This document shows positions 33,812-41,313 of a DNA stretch of 64,000 nucleotides, one piece after another. Both the position numbers and the translations under genes were made by a program. Position 1 is the first letter of the stretch. Every line of letters starts with the position of its first letter. The DNA comes from JBGPLJ01 sp963826145 (GTDB lineage Bacteria > Pseudomonadota > Gammaproteobacteria > Steroidobacterales > Steroidobacteraceae): the NCBI GenBank assembly GCA_963826145.1, contig CAWGVW010000001.1, positions 1,302,001-1,366,000 of the forward strand, given 5' to 3'. The notes under the pieces were generated by a model. That model saw only the letters and a list, made by a program, of their open reading frames with translations, did no database searches and was not told where the DNA came from.

Positions 33812-34507
33812 TCAATTCGCGGACTTCGGCACAGTGCGTGGAAGCGCGAGGCGGTAGCCCCTGCCGCGCAGTGTCTCGATCGGCTGGCGCGAGTTCTGCG
33901 GATCGAGCTTCTTGCGCAGCCGACCGACGAAGACCTCTATGACGTTGCTGTCACGCTCGAAGTCCTGGTCGTAAAGTCGCTCCGTGAGTTCGGTCTTCGA
34001 AATGACCTCGCCCGCGTGGAGCATCAGACACTCGAGCACCCGATACTCGAAGCTCGTGAGATCGACCGGTGCTCCATCAACCGTAACCTGCTGCGTGCGG
34101 GTGTCGAGATTGATGTCCCCACAGGTCAGCACGGGTGCAGCCCAGCCGCTGGATCGCCGCAGCAGGGCTTGCAGGCGCGCGTTCAGTTCGAGGAAATGAA
34201 ACGGCTTCGGAACGTAGTCGTCCGCCCCCGCCTGCAGTCCCTCGACCTTGTCCTGCCAGCGATCGCGCGCCGTGAGGACGAGTATGGGAAATGTCTTGCC
34301 GTCAGCGCGCAGCTTGCGAATGACTTCGAGGCCGCTCGTTTTCGGCAGGCCAAGATCGATCACGGCCAGATCGATCGGGAACTCGCGCCCTGCGTAGAGA
34401 CCTTCCTCCCCATCGGCGGCGCTGTCGACAGTAAAGCCGGCATTTCGCAGCTGCGTCACCAGGGAGTTGCGAAGGTCCGTGTCGTCTTCGATGACAAGTA
34501 CGCGCAC
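33812..34507 (-). CDS. PhoP-like OmpR-family response regulator
   Basis: 231-residue regulator. Receiver domain with acidic pocket EDD (7-9), phosphoacceptor Asp51 in VIDLGLPKTSG, Thr80 and Lys102. The C-terminal winged helix (about 128-222) includes TSFEYRVLECLMLHAGEVISK and the recognition helix SNVIEVFVGRLRKKLD. OmpR-family proteins bind tandem repeats spaced 10-11 bp; such repeats occur upstream of the glycine-zipper gene (35617-35641). It is co-transcribed with the PepSY gene upstream (9-nt gap) and the kinase downstream. Confidence 0.93.
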   Translation of the reverse strand: MRVLVIEDDTDLRNSLVTQLRNAGFTVDSAADGEEGLYAGREFPIDLAVIDLGLPKTSGLEVIRKLRADGKTFPILVLTARDRWQDKVEGLQAGADDYVPKPFHFLELNARLQALLRRSSGWAAPVLTCGDINLDTRTQQVTVDGAPVDLTSFEYRVLECLMLHAGEVISKTELTERLYDQDFERDSNVIEVFVGRLRKKLDPQNSRQPIETLRGRGYRLALPRTVPKSAN

Positions 34508-34516
34508 GACGCCCCC

Positions 34517-34834
34517 CTAGTCCATGCTGCCGGTCTGCGCATCGACGCGAACGTTGAAAACGCGTCCGTCGTCGCTCACGAGCCGCAGCAGATATGTCAC
34601 ACGTCCATCGCTGTTGCGCGACTCGGCCCTCACGACACGGGCGTGATATCGGTGTTCGGCCCGCTGCACGGCTTGGTCCAGGCTGATGCGTGCACTCTCC
34701 GCGGACCCCTGCTGGCGATCATTGTCGTTGTGCTTGTGACCATCGGCGAACACCGGTGCGCAGGATAGGCTCGTCGCCACCAGTGCGCAGGTGACAGCCG
34801 TTATCGCGCGGCGATTGACAGGGGCGAGACTCAT
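34517..34834 (-). CDS. secreted PepSY-domain protein
   Basis: 105-residue protein with an N-terminal signal sequence (ITAVTCALVATSLSCAPVFA), a short His/Asn/Asp-rich linker (DGHKHNDNDRQQ), and one PepSY domain (ISLDQAVQRAEHRYHARVVR, then VTYLLRLVSDDGRVFNVRVD). Small PepSY proteins often precede PhoPQ-like genes and may modulate the sensor in the periplasm. It is the first gene of the three-gene operon; a TTGACT element about 30 nt upstream of the start may be its -35. Confidence 0.85.
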   Translation of the reverse strand: MSLAPVNRRAITAVTCALVATSLSCAPVFADGHKHNDNDRQQGSAESARISLDQAVQRAEHRYHARVVRAESRNSDGRVTYLLRLVSDDGRVFNVRVDAQTGSMD

Positions 34835-34894
34835 CGGTTGATAGTTCCTTGCGGGCGGCTACAGTCAAGTCTAGGCCGACAGGCGGAAACTTCC

Positions 34895-34931
34895 CAAAAC
34901 AAAGGCGGGCGGAGCCGTGCCCCGCCCGCCT
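34895..34931 (-). terminator. Rho-independent terminator after the glycine-zipper gene
   Basis: Perfect 10-bp GC stem (34903-34912 with 34922-34931, AGGCGGGCGG on the plus strand) and a 9-base loop. On the minus strand the stem is followed by TTTGTTTTG. It lies 12 nt past the stop of the gene at 34943-35533 and isolates it from the PepSY-phoPQ-like operon. Confidence 0.9.
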
Positions 34932-34942
34932 CGTCTCGAGAA

Positions 34943-35533
34943 CTAGCGCTCCGCGGGCGATACATCCACGCGCACGCGAATTCGCTCGCCGGGATCATAG
35001 GGCAGTCGGGTCCTGTGACGCTGGCCGTCGTATACGTAGACGACGTCGTAGCCTTCGATGCGATTCTCAGTGGTCGACTCGTAGCGCACGTCACATCGTT
35101 CGATATCATGCGGAACGGATTGTCGGGAAACCGGCTGCGCGCCGGCGCGCAAACCCGCGTCGTGACCAATCGCCGTGCCGATCAACGCGCCGGCAACTGT
35201 GGCGGCGCGGCGTCCATCGCCATGGCCGATCTGGTTGCCGATGGCGGCGCCAATAAGCCCGCCGAGGATCATCCGGCCTCCGGTGCCCGGACGTTCTGCG
35301 TAGCCATACGAACGCTCTTCATAATAAGTGTCCGTCCAGCATTCGCGCCGCGGTGTCTCAACTCGCACCTGCCGTACGATCGGTTCGGACGAAATCACCT
35401 TGGCGTAGTCATAAGACGGGCCTGACTGAGAGCTGTCATCCTGCCAATCCGCGCCTTGGTGGTCGGCAAAGGCTGCGGGTGCGGTGAGCACGCCAATCGC
35501 CACGACACTGCTTGTCACCAATTTGGAAAACAT
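34943..35533 (-). CDS. outer-membrane-type glycine zipper 2TM protein
   Basis: 196-residue protein with a signal sequence (MFSKLVTSSVVAIGVLTAPA, then AFA). A central glycine zipper pair, GGRMILGGLIGAAIGNQIG and AATVAGALIGTAIGHDAGL, is typical of the 17-kDa surface antigen/2TM family. The C-terminus, after CDVRYESTTENRIEGYDV, is a soluble beta-rich domain common to this family. No lipobox Cys is visible after the signal sequence. It has its own promoter-like region with tandem repeats upstream and its own terminator, and lies next to a PhoPQ-like system that may control it. Confidence 0.85.
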   Translation of the reverse strand: MFSKLVTSSVVAIGVLTAPAAFADHQGADWQDDSSQSGPSYDYAKVISSEPIVRQVRVETPRRECWTDTYYEERSYGYAERPGTGGRMILGGLIGAAIGNQIGHGDGRRAATVAGALIGTAIGHDAGLRAGAQPVSRQSVPHDIERCDVRYESTTENRIEGYDVVYVYDGQRHRTRLPYDPGERIRVRVDVSPAER

Positions 35534-35578
35534 GACCCGGACTCCTCGGCGCTTGGTTCGAGACCCCAGTGGTCCCGG

Positions 35579-35641
35579 GAAATATCCAGCGTGGAAAGGA
35601 GTCTAAGGGCGCCAGACTGAACGAATCCTGAACCCCTGAAA
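35579..35641 (-). promoter_or_regulatory. promoter with tandem GTTCAG repeats upstream of glycine-zipper gene
   Basis: On the minus strand, GTTCAG at 35633-35628 and 35622-35617 are exactly 11 bp apart, with a third partial copy TTTCAG at 35641-35636. Ten bases further is TTAGAC (35606-35601), then a 16-bp spacer and TATTTC (35584-35579). This is the layout of an OmpR-family (PhoP-type) activator site just upstream of a -35. The regulator assignment is inference from proximity. Confidence 0.5.
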
Positions 35642-35658
35642 CGGGCCGCAAGTGCCTG

Positions 35659-36447
35659 TTACGGCAAAGCTTCCTTTGCTCGCCGCCAGAGCTCGTCAAG
35701 TTCCTCGGGCGTGCCTTCGGCTACGGTCTTGCCGCGCTCCGTCATGCCGCGTTCGACTTCCTTGAAGCGCGCGGCAAATTTGCGATTGCCGGACCGCAAG
35801 GCCTCCTCCGGATCGACGCCGAGGTGCCTGGCAAAGTTCACGACCGAGAACAGCACATCACCCAGCTCGTCGGACACCTTGGGCGAGAGTTCACTCTCCG
35901 CCGAGGCGGCATCCAGTTCGCAAAGCTCAGCGGCAATTGCGGCTCGCGCGCCGCTGGCATCCGGCCAATCAAATCCGACTGCGGCTGCACGCCTTCCCAG
36001 CTTTTCGGCTCGCTTGAGCGCGGGCAGCGTGAGCGGCACATCGTCGAGAATTCCCTGTCCTCGCGCCCGCCGCTCGGTGGCCTTCTGCCGTTCCCAGGCA
36101 GCGTTCTGTGCCTGTGCCGACGCAAACTTCTTCCCGGCAAACACGTGAGGATGGCGTTCGATGAGCTTTTCACTGATGGCATTCGCGACGTCCTCGAATC
36201 GGAAATAGCCGCGTTCCTCCGCGAGCCGCGCATGAAATACGACCTGGAACAGCAGGTCGCCCAATTCGGTGCGCAAGGCCGCATAGTCGTGACGGTCGAT
36301 TGTATCGGCCACTTCGTAGGCTTCTTCGATGGTATATGGGGCGATCGTCTCGAAGGTCTGTTCCCGATCCCAGGGGCAGCCCGCCTTCGGATCGCGCAAT
36401 CGTTGCATGATTTCAATCAGCCGGCCTATCGCAGACTCGTTGCTCAT
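35659..36447 (-). CDS. mazG: nucleoside triphosphate pyrophosphohydrolase MazG
   Basis: 262-residue two-domain MazG. The N-terminal domain has the metal-binding EEAYEVADTI followed by RTELGDLLFQVVFHARLAEE; the C-terminal domain has VSDELGDVLFSVVNFARHLG. The N-terminal AGCPWDREQTFETIAPYTIEEAYE block is diagnostic. It hydrolyses NTPs to NMP and pyrophosphate, removing aberrant nucleotides. Its start overlaps the end of the CoA Nudix gene by ATGA. Confidence 0.95.
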   Translation of the reverse strand: MSNESAIGRLIEIMQRLRDPKAGCPWDREQTFETIAPYTIEEAYEVADTIDRHDYAALRTELGDLLFQVVFHARLAEERGYFRFEDVANAISEKLIERHPHVFAGKKFASAQAQNAAWERQKATERRARGQGILDDVPLTLPALKRAEKLGRRAAAVGFDWPDASGARAAIAAELCELDAASAESELSPKVSDELGDVLFSVVNFARHLGVDPEEALRSGNRKFAARFKEVERGMTERGKTVAEGTPEELDELWRRAKEALP

Positions 36448-37094
36448 GCTCCCGTCGCCTCGAGCACAGTCCGGTAGAGAGTCATCAACATTCCTGCCGT
36501 TGCTCCCCAGACATTGCGTGACCCGAAGCTGAGATCGTAAATCTCCACGTCGCCATCGGGAAGCTTGCGTGTCCGCGTGCGGTGATTCAAGGGATCGAAC
36601 ACGAATCTGAGCGGGATCGTGAAAACATCGGCGACCTCACCCGGATGTGGCTTCGGCTGAAACCCCGGACCCACCACCGCAACGACAGGCGTGACCTGGT
36701 AGCCGCTGATCACCAGATGATCCGGCAGGTAGCCGATGACCTCGACTCGGTCGCGTGCGAGGCCGATTTCCTCCTCAGATTCGCGTAGCGCCGTCAGCCT
36801 CGGGTCTTCGTCTTCTGGATCGCAGCGGCCGCCAGGAAACGATACCTGTCCGCCATGAGTCTTCAGATCCTCGGCGCGCTGGGTAAGCAGAATTCCAGCG
36901 TCGTTGCCCTCGTCCGAGATTGCAATGAGCACGGCGGCACGCAGCGGGTTTGCAGGAGCAAGCCGCCAGATGCGCGCGGAATACTCCGGCGGCGCGCCGG
37001 CAAAGAGCGCAGTGCGCGTCTCGCGCTTTGGCACGCTGCCCAGCAGCGCGGCTCGAATGCGCGGCAACAGTTGTGGTGTATCGGCTGAGGACAC
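36444..37094 (-). CDS. Nudix hydrolase, CoA pyrophosphatase (NudL-like)
   Basis: 216-residue Nudix protein. The CoA-type pre-box LLTQRAEDLKTHGGQVSFPG leads into the Nudix box GGRCDPEDEDPRLTALRESE then EEIGL. It probably cleaves CoA or acyl-CoA to phosphopantetheine and 3',5'-ADP. It is translationally coupled to mazG and divergent from purB across 51 nt. Confidence 0.88.
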   Translation of the reverse strand: MSSADTPQLLPRIRAALLGSVPKRETRTALFAGAPPEYSARIWRLAPANPLRAAVLIAISDEGNDAGILLTQRAEDLKTHGGQVSFPGGRCDPEDEDPRLTALRESEEEIGLARDRVEVIGYLPDHLVISGYQVTPVVAVVGPGFQPKPHPGEVADVFTIPLRFVFDPLNHRTRTRKLPDGDVEIYDLSFGSRNVWGATAGMLMTLYRTVLEATGA

Positions 37095-37145
37095 GGTCGC
37101 TATTGCGGTATCATGTTGATCGTAACATTACGTCATTGCGTCGGC

Positions 37146-38513
37146 ATGGACCTGACACCGCTCACTGCAATCTCGCCCGTCGACGGGCGCTACGCACCCA
37201 AGCTGCAGAATCTGCGTGCCGCTTTCAGCGAGGCGGGCCTCATCGCACACCGGATCCGTGTGCAATCGGCGTGGCTGCTGCATCTCTCGCGGGTCGTCGG
37301 ACTTCCGGCGCTGCGCGATCTGCCGAAATCCGTGTTGCAGTTGTTGAGTCAGCTGGTGGCCGACCCTCCCGCGGATGCAGCGGCGTCCGTGAAGGCGATA
37401 GAGCTGCGCATCAATCACGATGTAAAGGCGGTCGAATACTATCTGCGCGAGCAATTGACCGCGGCCGGCGCCGACGGACGGGTCCTCGAATTCGTCCATT
37501 TCGCATGCACCTCCGAGGACATCAATAATCTCAGCTACGCATCCATGTTGCGGGATGCCAGGACCAAACTCATCCTGCCGGGTCTCGAGGAGATCATCGA
37601 GTCCCTGCGCGACATCGCTCATCGAAGTGCGGCGATTACCATGCTGGCCCGGACACACGGCCAACCAGCCAGTCCGACGACTCTCGGCAAAGAGATCGCA
37701 AACTTTGTCGCGCGTCTCCAGCGGCAGCACGCCGGGATCGTACGCATCGAGATCCTGGGAAAGTTCAATGGAGCAACCGGCAACTACAACGCCCATCGTG
37801 TCGCGCTGCCCGATATCGATTGGCCGGCGGTCTCCCGAAGTTTCGTCGAGTCGCTGGGCCTGCTCTGGAACTCCCACACAACACAGATCGAGCCGCACGA
37901 CTGGATCGCGGAGCTGTGCGACGCGCTCGCCCGCTCCAACACGATTCTCATCGGCCTGTGCCGCGACGTCTGGGGCTACATTTCGCTCGGCTATTTCCGC
38001 CAGCGTGTGATCGAAGGGGAGGTCGGCTCCTCGACCATGCCGCACAAGGTCAATCCGATCGACTTCGAGAATGCGGAAGGAAATTTTGGTGTCGCCAATG
38101 CGCTCCTGCGGCACTTCTCCGAAAAGCTGCCCATTTCACGCTGGCAGCGGGATCTCACGGATTCGACGGTCTTACGCAATCTGGGAGTCGCGCTCGCGCA
38201 CACATTGGTCGCGCAACAATCGCTCGTGAAGGGTCTGTCCAAGCTGGAGGCAGATGCGGCGCGCACCAGCGAAGACCTCGACGGGGCCTGGGAAGTCCTG
38301 GCCGAGGCGCTGCAGACCGTTATGCGTGCGCATGGCATCGCAAATGCCTACGAACAGTTGAAGAACCTGTCCCGCGGACGTGCAGTAACGCGAGAGTCGT
38401 TCCATGCATTCATCGATACGCTCCCGTTGCCTGCCGAGGAGCGGCGTCGTTTGAAGGCTCTGACACCAGCCGGGTACGCGGGTTACGCCCAGGACCTGGC
38501 GCAGAAGATCTAG
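37146..38513 (+). CDS. purB: adenylosuccinate lyase
   Basis: 455-residue enzyme of the fumarase/argininosuccinase superfamily. It begins MDLTPLTAISPVDGRYAPKL (the standard PurB N-terminus, so 37146 is chosen over an upstream Met) and carries the signature GSSTMPHKVNPIDFENAEGN. It catalyses two steps of purine synthesis (SAICAR to AICAR and adenylosuccinate to AMP). A TATCAT sequence at 37109-37114 may be its -10. Confidence 0.96.
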   Translation: MDLTPLTAISPVDGRYAPKLQNLRAAFSEAGLIAHRIRVQSAWLLHLSRVVGLPALRDLPKSVLQLLSQLVADPPADAAASVKAIELRINHDVKAVEYYLREQLTAAGADGRVLEFVHFACTSEDINNLSYASMLRDARTKLILPGLEEIIESLRDIAHRSAAITMLARTHGQPASPTTLGKEIANFVARLQRQHAGIVRIEILGKFNGATGNYNAHRVALPDIDWPAVSRSFVESLGLLWNSHTTQIEPHDWIAELCDALARSNTILIGLCRDVWGYISLGYFRQRVIEGEVGSSTMPHKVNPIDFENAEGNFGVANALLRHFSEKLPISRWQRDLTDSTVLRNLGVALAHTLVAQQSLVKGLSKLEADAARTSEDLDGAWEVLAEALQTVMRAHGIANAYEQLKNLSRGRAVTRESFHAFIDTLPLPAEERRRLKALTPAGYAGYAQDLAQKI

Positions 38514-38564
38514 CCCGAATCCCTCCGTCACCTGCGCTTGCCCGCGCAGTGTGCAGTTCGAACC

Positions 38565-39065
38565 ATGACAGGATCTCCGCGATTGCAGATTGCACCCGCC
38601 TCGTGGGCCGACGACCGTGCCACGTTAATGCACATCCGGCGCACGGTATTTATCGAGGAACAACGCGTCCCGGAGCATGAAGAGTGGGATTCCGCGGACC
38701 CCGTCTGCATTCATGCACTGGCGTGGACGGCGAACCGTGACGCAGTTGGCACGGGACGGCTCGACCCCCTCGGTAAGATTGGCCGCCTCGCAGTATTGCC
38801 CGCCCACCGGGGACACGGTGTGGGAGCGCAGCTCCTGCGATGGCTGATAGACGAAGCGGCGCGCAGAGGACTCGTCAGGGTCCATTTGCACGCTCAGGTA
38901 CACGCTCTGCCCTTCTACGAACGATTCGGCTTTGTGGCAGACGGCGCGGTGTTCGACGAGGTCGGAATCCCGCATCAAAAGATGCGCCTCGAGCTCAAGC
39001 ATGACTGGCTTAGGGAAGAAGTTGAACGTCACGGGGAGCCGCACGATCCTGACCACTCTCGATGA
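38565..39065 (+). CDS. GNAT-family N-acetyltransferase
   Basis: 166-residue acetyltransferase similar to the ElaA/YjgM-type group. The N-terminal RRTVFIEEQRVPEHEEWD and the acetyl-CoA-binding loop IGRLAVLPAHRGHGVGAQLL (Q/RxxGxG/A) are clear. The 3' end overlaps the next gene by 65 nt, an unusually long overlap. The substrate cannot be predicted. A TTG start at 38538 is possible but less likely. Confidence 0.83.
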   Translation: MTGSPRLQIAPASWADDRATLMHIRRTVFIEEQRVPEHEEWDSADPVCIHALAWTANRDAVGTGRLDPLGKIGRLAVLPAHRGHGVGAQLLRWLIDEAARRGLVRVHLHAQVHALPFYERFGFVADGAVFDEVGIPHQKMRLELKHDWLREEVERHGEPHDPDHSR

Positions 39066-39510
39066 GGTCAGGTCGGCTGCGGTGGCCGTCGCAAGCCAGG
39101 CCCAGCGAATGCTGACGATCTTCACGCAGGATCTGGAACCCCAGCTCTACGACCAAAATGCTTTTCTCGACGCCGCGAAGCGCCTGGTACTTGCGCGCAG
39201 CTACGCGAAGGTTCGCATTCTTGTCGCCGATCCGTCGCGCACAATCTGGGAAGGCAACAAGTTTTTCGGCATGGCCCGCCGGCTGACGGGCTGCATCGAG
39301 ATGCGCAACATCCACAAGAGCATCGCGACCAATCCATCTGCATTCCTGATCGCCGACGACCGCGCCCTGCTCTATCGCCTGCAGGCGAGCCGCTGGGAAG
39401 GCATCGCGGAAATGGCGGATCAGGCCGTGGTGCGCAAGTACCTCGATTACTTCGATGAGGCCTGGCGCGCGAGCGAGCCGGAAGCCGGTTTGCGTCAGAT
39501 GCATCTCTAG
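39001..39510 (+). CDS. conserved protein of unknown function (DUF7931-like)
   Basis: 169-residue protein with a phospholipase-D-like flavour: segments QAQRMLTIFTQDLEPQLYDQ, VRILVADPSRTIWEGNKFFG and PSAFLIADDRALLYRLQASR resemble the conserved blocks of the DUF7931 group, which follow GNAT genes in many gammaproteobacteria. No catalytic HKD motif is visible. An ATG at 39001 overlaps the acetyltransferase gene by 65 nt; a TTG at 39022 with GGGAAGAAG before it is an alternative start. Function unknown. Confidence 0.75.
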   Translation: MTGLGKKLNVTGSRTILTTLDEVRSAAVAVASQAQRMLTIFTQDLEPQLYDQNAFLDAAKRLVLARSYAKVRILVADPSRTIWEGNKFFGMARRLTGCIEMRNIHKSIATNPSAFLIADDRALLYRLQASRWEGIAEMADQAVVRKYLDYFDEAWRASEPEAGLRQMHL

Positions 39511-39589
39511 CCTGTAGACACCAGGGATGGAGACGATCGTCGAGCCCACAACCACGGCAGCTCCTGCTGGCGAGATATACTCGACCCCC

Positions 39590-40069
39590 ATGACACTGAA
39601 GCCGGATGTCACGGTCGCCGCCATTGTCATGCGGGATGACCGCTTTCTCCTCGTCGAAGAACGTGCGGCACGTCGGGTGGTGCTGAATCAGCCCGCGGGC
39701 CATCTTGAAGCCGGCGAAACGCTAATCGAAGCCGTCGTCCGGGAGGCGCTCGAAGAGACGGCCTGGACGTTTCAGCCGCAAGCCCTGACCGGCATCTACC
39801 TGTGGAAGAACCCGGCCAACGGCCGCTCGTTCCTGCGCATTGCATTCACAGGCGTCGTCGAGGAGTTTCATCCGCAACGATCGCTCGATCGCGGCATCCT
39901 GCGTACGCTCTGGTTCACCCGCGATGAATTGCTCACACATCAGGCGAGACACCGCAGCCCCCTGGTCATGCGCTGCGTCGACGATTTCCTGGTGGGTCGG
40001 CGATTTCCGCTCGACACGATCGATGGTCGTCCGATCGCCGATCTCGGCATTGCGGCCGTCGACGTCTGA
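39590..40069 (+). CDS. NudJ-like Nudix phosphatase
   Basis: 159-residue Nudix protein. It starts MTLKPDVTVAAIVMRDDRFL, and the Nudix box is GHLEAGETLIEAVVREALEE followed by TAW instead of the usual xG. It resembles E. coli NudJ (phosphatase of HMP-PP, thiamine and nucleoside pyrophosphates), whose gene also precedes mnmA. An ATG at 39527 would add 21 residues with no family support. Confidence 0.87.
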   Translation: MTLKPDVTVAAIVMRDDRFLLVEERAARRVVLNQPAGHLEAGETLIEAVVREALEETAWTFQPQALTGIYLWKNPANGRSFLRIAFTGVVEEFHPQRSLDRGILRTLWFTRDELLTHQARHRSPLVMRCVDDFLVGRRFPLDTIDGRPIADLGIAAVDV

Positions 40070-40097
40070 CTTCGACGCCTGACCGAGGGCATGCATC

Positions 40098-40103
40098 TAT
40101 AAT
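40098..40103 (+). promoter_or_regulatory. -10 box close to mnmA start (possible leaderless mRNA)
   Basis: A perfect TATAAT ends six bases before the mnmA ATG at 40110, which would put the transcription start at or near the A of the ATG. No convincing -35 at 16-18 bp and no ribosome binding site are visible. Confidence 0.4.
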
Positions 40104-40109
40104 GAGTGC

Positions 40110-41237
40110 ATGCCGGTTCCAAACTCCTCCAGCGTCATAGTCGCTCTGTCCGGCGGTGTCGATTCCGCCGTCGCCGCAAGCCTCCTGATCGAGCGCGGGT
40201 ATTCGGTCGCGGGTCTCTTCATGAGCAACTGGGAAGAGGACGAAACCGGCTATTGCACATCAGCCGAGGATTACCAGGATGCCCGCCGCGTGGCTGAGGA
40301 GCTCGGCATTCCGCTGCATCGGGCGAGCTTCGCCCGCGAATACCGGGACCGCGTCTTCGGCCATTTTCTCGACGAATATCAGGCTGGCCGCACCCCGAAT
40401 CCGGATGTGCTCTGTAACCGTGAGATCAAATTCGGCGCCTGCTATGAGCATGCGAGCCGGCTCGGCGCGCATTACTTTGCGACGGGGCACTATGCAAAGG
40501 TCGCGCCGGCGGGCAATGCAACTGCCTTGCTGCGGGCTGCGGACGCAGCTAAGGACCAGACCTACTTCCTGCATGCTATCGATCCAGTCCTCCTCGCCAA
40601 TGTGTTGTTTCCCATCGGCGAGATGCAGAAGGCTGACGTTCGTGCCTACGCGCGCGCGCGCGCATTGCCAGTGCATGACAAGAAAGACAGCACGGGAATC
40701 TGCTTCATCGGGGAACGGCCATTCACCGAGTTCTTGAGCACTTACCTCCCGGCGCAGCCCGGTGCGATCGAAACATCCGAGGGCGTCGTGCTCGGCCGCC
40801 ACCAGGGCCTGATGTACTACACCCTCGGCCAGCGACAGGGCCTCGGCGTCGGCGGTCGCAAGGGTGCCGGAGTCGAGCCCTGGTACGTCGCAGACAAGGA
40901 CCTGGAGCGCAACGTGCTGATTGTCGTGCAGGGTCAGAATCACCGTCGACTCTTGAGTCGCGGTCTTGAGACCGGGCCGGTGCACTGGCTGGTTGCAGGC
41001 GACCTCCCCCGAGCGCCGATGCAGGCGCAGATTCGCCATCGGCAGCCGCCCGTTTCGGTCGAACTCGACTGCCGACCGGACGGAACCGCGGCAGTAGCAT
41101 TTCGCGAGCCGCAGCGTGCGGTTGCCCCGGGTCAATACATCGTCTTCTACGCCGGTGAGCGCTGCCTCGGCGGCGCTGCGATTTATCGTTCACACCCGCT
41201 GCTCGAGGCGTCCCCCATCCTGCGTGCGGCGACTTAG
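40110..41237 (+). CDS. mnmA: tRNA-specific 2-thiouridylase
   Basis: 375-residue MnmA. PP-loop ATPase motif ALSGGVDSAVAA, catalytic Cys in NPDVLCNREIKF and second Cys in DSTGICFIGERPF. It inserts sulfur at position 2 of the wobble uridine in tRNA-Glu, -Gln and -Lys. It follows the NudJ-like gene by 40 nt, as in enteric gammaproteobacteria. No ribosome binding site precedes the ATG; see the promoter entry at 40098. Confidence 0.96.
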   Translation: MPVPNSSSVIVALSGGVDSAVAASLLIERGYSVAGLFMSNWEEDETGYCTSAEDYQDARRVAEELGIPLHRASFAREYRDRVFGHFLDEYQAGRTPNPDVLCNREIKFGACYEHASRLGAHYFATGHYAKVAPAGNATALLRAADAAKDQTYFLHAIDPVLLANVLFPIGEMQKADVRAYARARALPVHDKKDSTGICFIGERPFTEFLSTYLPAQPGAIETSEGVVLGRHQGLMYYTLGQRQGLGVGGRKGAGVEPWYVADKDLERNVLIVVQGQNHRRLLSRGLETGPVHWLVAGDLPRAPMQAQIRHRQPPVSVELDCRPDGTAAVAFREPQRAVAPGQYIVFYAGERCLGGAAIYRSHPLLEASPILRAAT

Positions 41238-41239
41238 GA

Positions 41240-41271
41240 ACTCGTGTCCTGCCTCGTCGGGGCGATATAAT
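41240..41271 (+). promoter_or_regulatory. promoter upstream of acnA
   Basis: A perfect TATAAT at 41266-41271 lies 42 nt before the acnA ATG. The -35 region at 17-18 bp spacing (around 41242-41248) is weak. GGAGG at 41304-41308 is a strong ribosome binding site for the ATG at 41314. Confidence 0.5.
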
Positions 41272-41313
41272 TTGATTCTGCTCGCCCCTCGCCATTTGTT
41301 CCCTGGAGGAAAC

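Noticed and set aside
33506..34768. Open frame of about 420 codons opposite the response regulator and kinase
   Set aside because: The minus strand carries an intact kinase and regulator with all motifs; the plus-strand frame has none.
37128..38114. Open frame of about 330 codons opposite purB
   Set aside because: purB is certain and this frame shows no family features.
40645..40670. Alternating CG run inside mnmA as a phase-variable or Z-DNA tract
   Set aside because: It is short, in frame, and encodes the Ala/Arg residues expected at this site in a GC-rich genome.
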